DNA from: Leptothrix cholodnii SP-6
GTDB taxonomy: Bacteria > Pseudomonadota > Gammaproteobacteria > Burkholderiales > Burkholderiaceae_C
NCBI RefSeq assembly: GCF_000019785.1
Contig: NC_010524.1
Location: forward strand, 248,001-312,000
Reading direction: 5' to 3'
Length of the DNA: 64,000 bases
Positions 56,124-64,000 of this stretch are shown here, piece after piece. The position numbers and the translations under genes were made by a program. Numbering within the stretch: position 1 is the first letter of the stretch; each line of letters opens with the position of its first letter. The notes under the pieces are model-generated. The model searched no databases. It was not told the DNA's origin and saw only the letters and a program-made list of their open reading frames with translations.

Positions 56124-56612
56124 TCAGGCGTTGAACGGCTGCGCGGCGGCGATCAGGTCGATCTCGACCGCGGCGTTCTTGGGCAGCGCGAACACGCCCA
56201 CCGAGGTGCGCGTGTGCAGGCCGGCCGGGCCCAGCACGGTGGCGAACACCTCCGAGGCGCCGTCGCCTACTTCGCTGATCTGGGTGAACTCGGCGCTGCA
56301 CTGCACGAACACGTTGACGCGCAGGATCTTGCGCACCCGCGACAGCGTGCCCAGCTCGCGCTGCAGCAGGGTCAGCGCGCGCAGGGCGCAGATCTGCGCC
56401 GCGCGCTGCGCATCGGCCAGCGCCACCTCGGCGCCTACCCGGCCGGTATAGGCCATGCGATCGCCCACCCGCGGCGTCTGGCCGCTGACGAACACCTGAT
56501 CGCCATCGGCGACGACCGCGGTGTAGTTGCCGCCGACCTTGATCCCGGGGTCGATCAGGTAGCCGATGCGTTCGGCGAATTGGGCGAAGAGGGTGTCCGG
56601 ATCGTGTTTCAT
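56124..56612 (-). CDS. RidA-family protein
   Basis: A 162-residue member of the YjgF/YER057c/UK114 (RidA) superfamily, about 30 residues longer than classical RidA. The core QVFVSGQTPRVGD, LRVNVFVQCSAEF and closing AAVEIDLIAAA are recognisable. The typical active-site arginine position (near FVQ) is not clearly kept, so imine deaminase activity is uncertain. It begins four bases after lysS ends, suggesting co-transcription with lysS and the Bug gene. Confidence 0.85.
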   Translation of the reverse strand: MKHDPDTLFAQFAERIGYLIDPGIKVGGNYTAVVADGDQVFVSGQTPRVGDRMAYTGRVGAEVALADAQRAAQICALRALTLLQRELGTLSRVRKILRVNVFVQCSAEFTQISEVGDGASEVFATVLGPAGLHTRTSVGVFALPKNAAVEIDLIAAAQPFNA

Positions 56613-56616
56613 GCGA

Positions 56617-58161
<1,545 letters not shown>

Positions 58162-58212
58162 GGGCGGTGGGCTCGGTGGAATGGCGGGAACGAAGCGGTT
58201 GAATCTGCTGCG

Positions 58213-58241
58213 ATTTTAGGCGGCGGGGCGGCGCCTAAAAT
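58213..58241. promoter_or_regulatory. symmetric divergent promoter element (lysS / wbpB)
   Basis: ATTTTAGGCG (58213-58222) and CGCCTAAAAT (58232-58241) are perfect 10-base arms nine bases apart. Each arm presents a TAAAAT -10-like hexamer facing outward, so the same palindrome could serve both transcripts. Confidence 0.5.
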
Positions 58242-58279
58242 TCGTGGCTTCGCCCATCGAGCGCCCAGCGCCTGCGTCC

Positions 58280-59338
58280 ATGCCAGCCGATCTGCCCATC
58301 ACCGACCGAAAAATCAAGTTCGCGCTGGTGGGCTGCGGTCGCATCGCCAAGAATCACTTCGCCTCGCTGGCCCAGCACGGCGAGCGCGCCGAACTGGTCG
58401 CGGTGTGCGACAACCAGCCCGCCGCACTCGCTGCCGCCGTCGCCGCCACCGGCGCGCAAGGGTTCGCGTCGCTCGATGCGCTGCTCGCCGGATCGGACGC
58501 CGACATCGTCGTGCTGACCACGCCCAGCGGCCTGCACTCGCGCCAGGCCATCCGCGTCGCCGCCGCCGGCCGTCACGTGCTGAGCGAGAAGCCGATGGCG
58601 ACCAAGTGGGACGAGGGCATGGCGATGGTGCAGGCCTGCCGCGACGCGGGCGTCAAGCTGTTCGTCGTCAAGCAGAACCGCCTGAACGCGACCATGCAGC
58701 TGCTGAAGAAGGCGATCGACGCCAAGCGCTTCGGCCGCATCCACATGGTCACGGTCAACGTCTTCTGGACCCGCCCGCAAAGCTATTACGACGAGGCGCC
58801 GTGGCGCGGCCGCTGGGACATGGACGGTGGTGCCTTCATGAACCAGGCCAGCCACTACGTCGACATGGTCGACTGGCTGGTCGGCCCGGTCGACAACGTG
58901 CACGCCTACACCGCCACCCAGGCGCGCGACATCGAGGCCGAAGACAGCGGCATCATGAGCCTGCGCCTGCGTGCCGGCGGCCTGGCGAGCATCGCGGTGA
59001 CGATGCTGACCTACCCGAAGAACCTCGAAGGTTCGATCACCGTGCTGGGCGAACGCGGCACCGTGCGCATCGGCGGCGTGGCGATCAACGACATCCAGCA
59101 CTGGGAATTCGACGAGCCGCGCCCCGAAGACGCCGAGGTCAAGGCGGCGAGCTACGCCACCACCTCGGTCTACGGCTTCGGCCACCCGCTCTATTACGAC
59201 AATGTCATCAACACCCTGCGCGGCGAGGCGCATGCCGAGGTCGACGGCTACTCCGGCCTGCGCTCGCTGGAGGTGCTGATCGCCGGCTACCGCAGCGCGC
59301 GTGACGGCGTGCGGGTCGGCCTGCCGCTGGTGTTCTGA
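58280..59338 (+). CDS. wbpB: UDP-GlcNAc3NAcA-pathway dehydrogenase (WbpB/WlbA-like)
   Basis: A 352-residue Gfo/Idh/MocA oxidoreductase. NAD-binding motif [12 protein letters not shown], catalytic Lys in [12 protein letters not shown] and [16 protein letters not shown] with active-site His are characteristic of WbpB/WlbA, which oxidises UDP-GlcNAc uronate at C3 in making diacetamido-glucuronate for O-antigen. ATG 58280 is preferred; GTG 58244 lies in the presumed -10 region. First gene of the surface-polysaccharide locus and followed by a WbpD-like gene. Confidence 0.9.
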   Translation: MPADLPITDRKIKFALVGCGRIAKNHFASLAQHGERAELVAVCDNQPAALAAAVAATGAQGFASLDALLAGSDADIVVLTTPSGLHSRQAIRVAAAGRHVLSEKPMATKWDEGMAMVQACRDAGVKLFVVKQNRLNATMQLLKKAIDAKRFGRIHMVTVNVFWTRPQSYYDEAPWRGRWDMDGGAFMNQASHYVDMVDWLVGPVDNVHAYTATQARDIEAEDSGIMSLRLRAGGLASIAVTMLTYPKNLEGSITVLGERGTVRIGGVAINDIQHWEFDEPRPEDAEVKAASYATTSVYGFGHPLYYDNVINTLRGEAHAEVDGYSGLRSLEVLIAGYRSARDGVRVGLPLVF

Positions 59339-59357
59339 AACTCCCGAGGATCCTGCA

Positions 59358-59942
59358 ATGAACCACTGGCAACACGAATCAGCCATCGTCGACCCCGGCG
59401 CACAGCTGGGCGAGGGCACCAAGGTCTGGCACTTCAGCCACGTCTGCCCGGGCGCGCGCATCGGCGACAACTGCTCGCTGGGCCAGAACGTCTTCATCGC
59501 CAACGACGTGTCGATCGGCCACGGCGTGAAGATCCAGAACAACGTCTCGGTCTACGACGCGGTGACGCTCGAAGACGACGTGTTCGTCGGCCCGAGCGTG
59601 GTCTTCACCAACGTCTACAACCCGCGTGCGGCGGTGTCGCGCAAGAGCGAGTACCTGCAAACGCGGGTCAAGCGCGGCGCCACGCTGGGCGCCAACTGCA
59701 CCATCGTCTGCGGCACCACGATCGGCGAATACGCCTTCGTCGGCGCCGGCGCAGTGATCACGCGCGACGTGCCCGCCTACGCCCTGATGGCCGGCGTGCC
59801 CGCGCGGCGCATCGGCTGGATGAGCCGCAACGGCGAGCGGCTCGGGTTGCCGGTGCATGGCGAGGACGAGGCGGTGTGCCCGGTGACGGGGGAGCGGTAT
59901 CGGTTGCGGGGGGATGTGGTGACGCGGGTCTCCACATCATGA
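59358..59942 (+). CDS. wbpD: N-acetyltransferase WbpD/WlbB-like
   Basis: A 194-residue left-handed beta-helix acyltransferase with hexapeptide repeats through most of its length ([20 protein letters not shown] and so on). It acetylates the C3 amino group of the UDP-sugar after transamination by WbpE. ATG 59358 follows GAGGATCCTGCA. The C-terminal [18 protein letters not shown] is normal for the family, so insertion of the following cassette did not truncate it, but its stop overlaps the cassette's ATG (ATGA). Confidence 0.9.
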   Translation: MNHWQHESAIVDPGAQLGEGTKVWHFSHVCPGARIGDNCSLGQNVFIANDVSIGHGVKIQNNVSVYDAVTLEDDVFVGPSVVFTNVYNPRAAVSRKSEYLQTRVKRGATLGANCTIVCGTTIGEYAFVGAGAVITRDVPAYALMAGVPARRIGWMSRNGERLGLPVHGEDEAVCPVTGERYRLRGDVVTRVSTS

Positions 59943-61195
59943 CTGAGGCAGAACCCGTGCCTACGATTGCCAAAGCCGAGCCACGCCGCGTCGACGGATT
60001 GCCGCGGCTTCAGGTCGAGCAGATGGGACCGATCCAGCATGCGGACGTGACTTTCGGTGATCTGACCGTCATCGTCGGTCCGCAGGCCACCGGGAAAAGC
60101 CTATTTTTGCAGACGCTCAAGCTGCTGATCGACCGGGACCAGATTCATGAGACCTTTCGCCACCACAGCATGAATTTCAGTGGGCGTGCCGATGCCTTTT
60201 TGGATGGCTATTACGGCCGTGGCATGGCGGGTGCGTGGAATGTCGAACAGTCGCGTTTGGTCTGGAACGGCAAACGCGTCCAACTTCCCGAGTACGCATC
60301 GCCGACCAAATCACCTAAGAGCAAGGTGATGCATGAACGTTTGTTCTACATCCCGGCTCAACGTGTCATGAGCCTCCCAGGAGGGGTCTCTCAGAACTTC
60401 GGCCAGTTCAACTATGGCGATCCGTACGCGCTGCGGGTTTTCAGCGATGCCGTCCATGATCTGATTCAGAACGAGTTTGGCGCGAAAGGCGAGTTGTTCC
60501 CCGCCGCCAATCGTCTTAATGCCACCTTGCGTGAGCCGATCAATGCACATCTGTTCGGCGGCAACAAGCTGGTTATCGACGATTCGGATTTCACCAAGCG
60601 TTTGGCGCTGGCGGTTCCCGGACAGTCGAAGCCGCTGGGATTCTTGTCGTGGTCCGCGGGACAACGAGAATTCGCACCGATGCTGATGGGGCTGTACTGG
60701 CTGTGTGCGGTAAGGCACCCACAGCGCATGTCCGGGAGGACCCAGGCCGAAATCATCGAATGGGTCGTGATCGAGGAACCCGAGATGGGCCTGCATCCGC
60801 AAGGCATCTCAGCCGTGTTGCTGATGGTGCTGGAGTTGCTGCGGAGAGGCTACCGGGTCGTGATCTCGACGCATTCGCCCGTGGTGCTGGAATTGGTCTG
60901 GGCGCTGCAGGAGTTCAAGAAACTTGGCGCGGATGAATCCGATGTCCGCAGACTGTTCGATCTGAAAGCCTCCGCCCCTGCCAAGGATTTGGGCAGGGTC
61001 GCGTTGGGCAAGGACTACCGGGTCTACCACTTCGACCGACAGCACGCAGTCCGCGACATCTCGAACCTGAGCCCTGGCGCCGAGGCGATCGCAGAATCCG
61101 AGTGGGGCGGCATCACTGGTTTCTCGTCACGTGTCAACGAAGTCATCGCAGCGGCGGTGAACCGTGCCGACGCTCGCACAAGGTTGCCACACTGA
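59939..61195 (+). CDS. ABC/SMC-type AAA ATPase of an accessory two-gene cassette
   Basis: A 418-residue ATPase. Walker A is GPQATGKS (47-54), the ABC-type signature [10 protein letters not shown] spans 236-245, Walker B with double glutamate is [14 protein letters not shown] (275-288), and the switch histidine is His312 in VISTHSPVV. This is the RecF/OLD/PtuA-like class; no TOPRIM or membrane segment is visible. ATG 59939 overlaps the wbpD stop and the TGA overlaps the next gene's ATG (TGATG). Codons such as CTA, TTT and TTG and lower G+C differ from both flanks. Such ATPases paired with a small effector are common in phage-defence modules; the function here is inferred only. Confidence 0.85.
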   Translation: MTEAEPVPTIAKAEPRRVDGLPRLQVEQMGPIQHADVTFGDLTVIVGPQATGKSLFLQTLKLLIDRDQIHETFRHHSMNFSGRADAFLDGYYGRGMAGAWNVEQSRLVWNGKRVQLPEYASPTKSPKSKVMHERLFYIPAQRVMSLPGGVSQNFGQFNYGDPYALRVFSDAVHDLIQNEFGAKGELFPAANRLNATLREPINAHLFGGNKLVIDDSDFTKRLALAVPGQSKPLGFLSWSAGQREFAPMLMGLYWLCAVRHPQRMSGRTQAEIIEWVVIEEPEMGLHPQGISAVLLMVLELLRRGYRVVISTHSPVVLELVWALQEFKKLGADESDVRRLFDLKASAPAKDLGRVALGKDYRVYHFDRQHAVRDISNLSPGAEAIAESEWGGITGFSSRVNEVIAAAVNRADARTRLPH

Positions 61196-61716
61196 TGGCA
61201 ACGAGCCGCAAGCGCACAAGCACGTTGGCCCAGACTTCAGCCTTTGATGCGGCGGCCCGTGCGGCTGGAATAACGCCATGCACTGGCCTGGGCGCGGTCA
61301 AGGCCGAATACCGTTCCGGTGTGTCGCTGAAGCCGGAGCACCGGCACACCGCGAGCATCGACATTGACTCCCATTTCCACGCTACTGAGCCGACAGCGTC
61401 CCGCTGGGACTATGGCTTAGGCCTGCGCACCGAATCCGGTGACGAACTGATGGTCTGGCTCGAGCCGCATCCGGCGTCCAGCACAGGCGAAGTGCAGAAG
61501 ATGCTCGATAAGCTGGTCTGGCTCAAGAACAAACTCGCTCAGCCGACCTTCGACGGTCTGCGTGTCTTGGAGCTGACCAGCCTTCGCAGACAGATCGTCC
61601 TCTACCGCTGGTTGGCCCTCACTGGGTCCATACGTATCTTGCCGAACAGCAAAGAGGCGCGCCGGCTTACACGGGCCGGTCTGTCGCAACCGCAGCGACA
61701 CGTCCAGCTTCCTTGA
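61195..61716 (+). CDS. 173-residue partner of the AAA ATPase, unknown family
   Basis: Start ATG 61195 overlaps the ATPase stop. A basic, Thr/Ser-rich N-terminus precedes a compact alpha/beta domain. Notable acidic and histidine points are SIDIDSHFH (Asp56, Asp58, His60, His62), Glu65, RWDYGLGL (Asp72) and MVWLEPHPAS (Glu90-x-His92), then a Leu/Lys-rich helix (MLDKLVWLKNKL) and a basic end. The Asp...Glu-x-His spacing loosely recalls PD-(D/E)xK nucleases, with His for Lys, but this is speculation. Composition matches the ATPase, not the wbp genes. Probably the effector or adaptor of the pair. Confidence 0.75.
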   Translation: MATSRKRTSTLAQTSAFDAAARAAGITPCTGLGAVKAEYRSGVSLKPEHRHTASIDIDSHFHATEPTASRWDYGLGLRTESGDELMVWLEPHPASSTGEVQKMLDKLVWLKNKLAQPTFDGLRVLELTSLRRQIVLYRWLALTGSIRILPNSKEARRLTRAGLSQPQRHVQLP

Positions 61717-61731
61717 CTCCCAGAATTCACC

Positions 61732-62880
61732 ATGCAATTCACCGACCTCAAAGCCCAATACACCGCCCTCAAGCCGCAGATCGATGCCGGCATCCAGGCG
61801 GTGCTTGACCACGGTCAATACATCATGGGCCCCGAGGTCAAGGCACTCGAAACCCGTCTCGCCGCGCGCACCGGGGTCAAACATTGCGTGACGGTGGCCA
61901 GCGGCACCGAAGCCTTGCTGATCGCGCTGATGGCGCTGGGTATCAAGGCGGGCGACGAGGTGATCACCAGCCCGTTCACCTTTGCCGCCACCGGCGAGGT
62001 GATCGCGTTGCTGGGCGCCAGGCCGGTGTTCGTCGACATCGAGCCCGATACCTGCAACCTCGACGCGACGCTGATCGAAGCGGCGATCACGCCGCGTACG
62101 CGGGCCATCATGCCGGTCAGCCTGTACGGCCAGGTGGCGGACATGGATGCGATCAACACCGTCGCCGCCCGCCACGGCCTGCCGGTGATCGAGGATGCGG
62201 CGCAGAGCTACGGCGCCACGTATCAAGGCAAGGCCAGCGGCGGGCTCAGCACGATCGGCTGCACCAGCTTCTTCCCGAGCAAGCCGCTGGGCTGCTACGG
62301 CGACGGCGGTGCGCTGTTCACCGACGACGACGCGCTGGCGCAGGCCGCGCGCGAGATCCGCGTGCATGGCCAGAGCGCGCGCTACACGCACACCCGCATC
62401 GGCGTCGGCGGACGCATGGACACGCTGCAGTGCGCGGTGGTGCTGGCCAAGCTCGAACGTTTCGACTGGGAGCTGGCGCGCCGGCGCGAGATCGGGGCGC
62501 GTTATCACCGGCTGCTGGCGCCGCTGACGGCATTGCCAAATGAGCGTGGATTGGGGTTGATCACGGTGCGGCCGGATCGCGACAGCGTCTGGGGCCAGTA
62601 CACCGTGTTCGTGCCGCAGCGCGACAAGGTGCAGGCCGCGCTGCAGGCCGCGGGCGTGCCGACCGCCGTGCATTACCCGAAGCCGTTGCACCATCAAGCC
62701 GCTTACGCCGAGTTCTGCTGCCCCGATTGCTGCCCCAACAGCATCGCCGCCGCCGCGCGGGTGATGAGCCTGCCGATGAGCGCCGACCTGAGCGAGGAGG
62801 ACCAGGACGCCGTGGTCGCCGCGCTGGCCGCTGCGCTCGACGCCCTCGCGCGTGACGGCGCCGCGCCCGCCGCACCTTGA
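61732..62880 (+). CDS. wbpE: DegT/DnrJ-family aminotransferase WbpE/WlbC-like
   Basis: A 382-residue PLP-dependent sugar aminotransferase. SGTEALLIALMALGI, the EDAAQSYGATY segment and the PLP-lysine motif SFFPSKPLGCYGDGGA are characteristic. It transaminates the 3-keto sugar made by the WbpB-like enzyme, the product being acetylated by the WbpD-like protein. G+C returns to the neighbourhood level here. It starts 16 bases after the accessory cassette and overlaps the flippase TTG. Confidence 0.92.
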   Translation: MQFTDLKAQYTALKPQIDAGIQAVLDHGQYIMGPEVKALETRLAARTGVKHCVTVASGTEALLIALMALGIKAGDEVITSPFTFAATGEVIALLGARPVFVDIEPDTCNLDATLIEAAITPRTRAIMPVSLYGQVADMDAINTVAARHGLPVIEDAAQSYGATYQGKASGGLSTIGCTSFFPSKPLGCYGDGGALFTDDDALAQAAREIRVHGQSARYTHTRIGVGGRMDTLQCAVVLAKLERFDWELARRREIGARYHRLLAPLTALPNERGLGLITVRPDRDSVWGQYTVFVPQRDKVQAALQAAGVPTAVHYPKPLHHQAAYAEFCCPDCCPNSIAAAARVMSLPMSADLSEEDQDAVVAALAAALDALARDGAAPAAP

Positions 62881-64000
62881 GCGACCCCGCCCCGCCCGCG
62901 CCCACCCGCGGCCTGCTGCGCGCCACGCTCACGCTGCTGGCCGGCGGCGCGTTTGCGCAGGCCCTGCCGCTGCTGCTCGGGCCGTGGCTGACGCGGCTCT
63001 ACACGCCCGAGGCCTACGGGCGTTATCAGCTGTTCGCGACGGTGGCGATCAACCTGTCGGTGGTGGCGTGTGCGCGGTACGAGTTCGCGTTGCCGTTGGC
63101 GCGCGCCGATGCCGAGGTGCAGGCTCTGCGCCGGCTGTGTTTGCGCATCCTGATGGTCGTCAGCGGGCTGGCGCTGCTGGGTGGCGTCGGCTGGGCCTGG
63201 ACGCAGGGCGCCGCCTGGCCGCTGTGGCTCGGGCCGGCGGTGGCGGTGGGCGGGGCGCTGTCGCTGGCGACGATGCTGGCGGCGCGGCGGCAGGCGTTTC
63301 AGGTGCTGGCGTTCGGGCGGGTGCTGCAGTACGGCGGCGCGGCGATCGGCCAGGTCGGCGCGGGCCTGATGCAGTGGGGCGTGAGCGGGTTGGTGATGGC
63401 ACCGGTGCTGGCGCAGTTGGCGACGACGTGGTTGCTGGGGCGCGGTGCCGTGAAGGCCCCGGCTGCTGATGACGCGGCGGCTCTGCGCCTGCGCGACGTG
63501 GCCCGGCGCTGGCGCGAGTTCCCGCTGCTCAATACGCCGCACGCCTTTGCTGGCGCGCTGCAGGACACGCTCGCGGTCGGCCTGATCGCCGCCACGCTGG
63601 GCCCGGCCGCCGCGGGTTTCTGGGGCCTGGCGCTGCGTTACCTGAAGGCGCCGGCCACGCTGGTGGGTGCCGCGGTGTCGCAGGCGCTGTATCCCAAGCT
63701 GGCCGAAGCCGGCCCGGGCGTGACGCTGGCCGGCCGGGCCGCCGTGCGGCGCGTGATGGCGGTGCTGATGCTGGCTGCCGCGCCGCTGGTGCTGGGCCTG
63801 TGGGCGCTCGGGCCGTGGCTGTTCGGCTGGTTGTTCGGCGCGGACTGGGCCGAGTCCGGCCAACTGGCACGGGCGTTGGCGCTGTACATCGGCGCGCACT
63901 TCGTGGCCTCGCCGCTGGCGGTCGTCACGATGGCCTGGGGCGCGCAGGCCTGGGCCTTGCGGCTGGCGATCTGGGGGCAGCTCGGCTTCGTGCTGGCGCT
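62877..64000 (+). CDS. Wzx-type polysaccharide flippase, N-terminal part
   Basis: An open frame from TTG 62877, overlapping the wbpE stop as TTGA, and running off the window after 374 codons. It is strongly hydrophobic with repeated helices (LTLLAGGAFAQALPLLLGPWLTRLY, cited in part) and the family feature RYEFALPLARAD. Oligosaccharide flippases of the Wzx/RfbX (MATE-like) group move lipid-linked repeat units across the inner membrane. Use of TTG is inferred from the coupling; no ATG fits the conserved N-terminus. Confidence 0.8.
   Translation, partial: MSDPAPPAPTRGLLRATLTLLAGGAFAQALPLLLGPWLTRLYTPEAYGRYQLFATVAINLSVVACARYEFALPLARADAEVQALRRLCLRILMVVSGLALLGGVGWAWTQGAAWPLWLGPAVAVGGALSLATMLAARRQAFQVLAFGRVLQYGGAAIGQVGAGLMQWGVSGLVMAPVLAQLATTWLLGRGAVKAPAADDAAALRLRDVARRWREFPLLNTPHAFAGALQDTLAVGLIAATLGPAAAGFWGLALRYLKAPATLVGAAVSQALYPKLAEAGPGVTLAGRAAVRRVMAVLMLAAAPLVLGLWALGPWLFGWLFGADWAESGQLARALALYIGAHFVASPLAVVTMAWGAQAWALRLAIWGQLGFVLA

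Overview
The window is GC-rich chromosomal DNA (most lines 65-72% G+C, strong G/C third-position bias) from a betaproteobacterium. The mix of Burkholderiales-type genes (Bug/TctC receptor, MHS transporters with a periplasmic insert, a PQQ operon, QseBC-like regulators, DUF748, a symporter-histidine kinase) suggests the Leptothrix/Rubrivivax/Sphaerotilus neighbourhood. The genus is an inference, not something the sequence proves. Genes are densely packed and often joined by 1-4 base stop/start overlaps. No rRNA, tRNA, CRISPR array or insertion sequence was seen, and no gene-free stretch exceeds about 300 bases.

Layout. 1-11.2 kb: the end of an AEC permease, a lone PIN-domain gene, and two paralogous MHS transporters flanking a signalling operon. 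That operon has small membrane proteins, a sodium:solute symporter-histidine kinase, a receiver-only regulator, and a membrane pseudokinase fused to a DnaQ-type exonuclease. A YbaK-DUF1289 fusion follows. 11.3-18.1 kb: a UhpABC-like kinase/regulator/MFS operon, divergent from pqqABCDE, which has a strong hairpin between pqqA and pqqB. 18.1-25.2 kb: a universal stress protein behind a good FNR/Anr box, then a cytochrome c oxidase operon with two subunit III-like genes, a second YbaK protein and a DUF2189 protein. 25.2-28.7 kb: ahpC and ahpF with a candidate OxyR site and a hairpin between them, then a LysR regulator. 28.7-40.5 kb: mostly housekeeping, with DsbA-like, PNPOx-like, DUF3429, M61 peptidase, DUF3108, enoyl-CoA hydratase, DsbC, a UbiH-family hydroxylase, a tail-collar protein, MOSC, YchF and transglutaminase genes. 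40.5-47.1 kb: a DegP-like protease, a QseBC-like pair with a 34-codon ORF wedged between its genes, an Lrp/AsnC regulator divergent from ornithine cyclodeaminase, and a DUF1513 gene behind a Fur-box-like palindrome. 47.4-58.2 kb: katG, an HD-GYP protein, a giant DUF748 protein, small envelope proteins, a Bug receptor, a RidA-family protein and lysS. 58.2-64 kb: a surface-polysaccharide locus (wbpB-, wbpD-, wbpE-like genes and a Wzx-type flippase running off the window).

The most interesting feature is a two-gene cassette at 59.94-61.72 kb: an ABC/SMC-type AAA ATPase and a 173-residue protein of unknown family. It sits between the wbpD- and wbpE-like genes, is joined by stop/start overlaps to wbpD and internally, and has visibly lower G+C than its neighbours. 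It looks like an acquired accessory module, possibly defensive, hidden in a sugar-nucleotide operon. Other points worth a second look are the exonuclease-pseudokinase fusion, a 90-base dispersed repeat that supplies the last codon and stop of two unrelated genes, the 34-codon coupled ORF, and palindromes that pair the stop codons of convergent genes.
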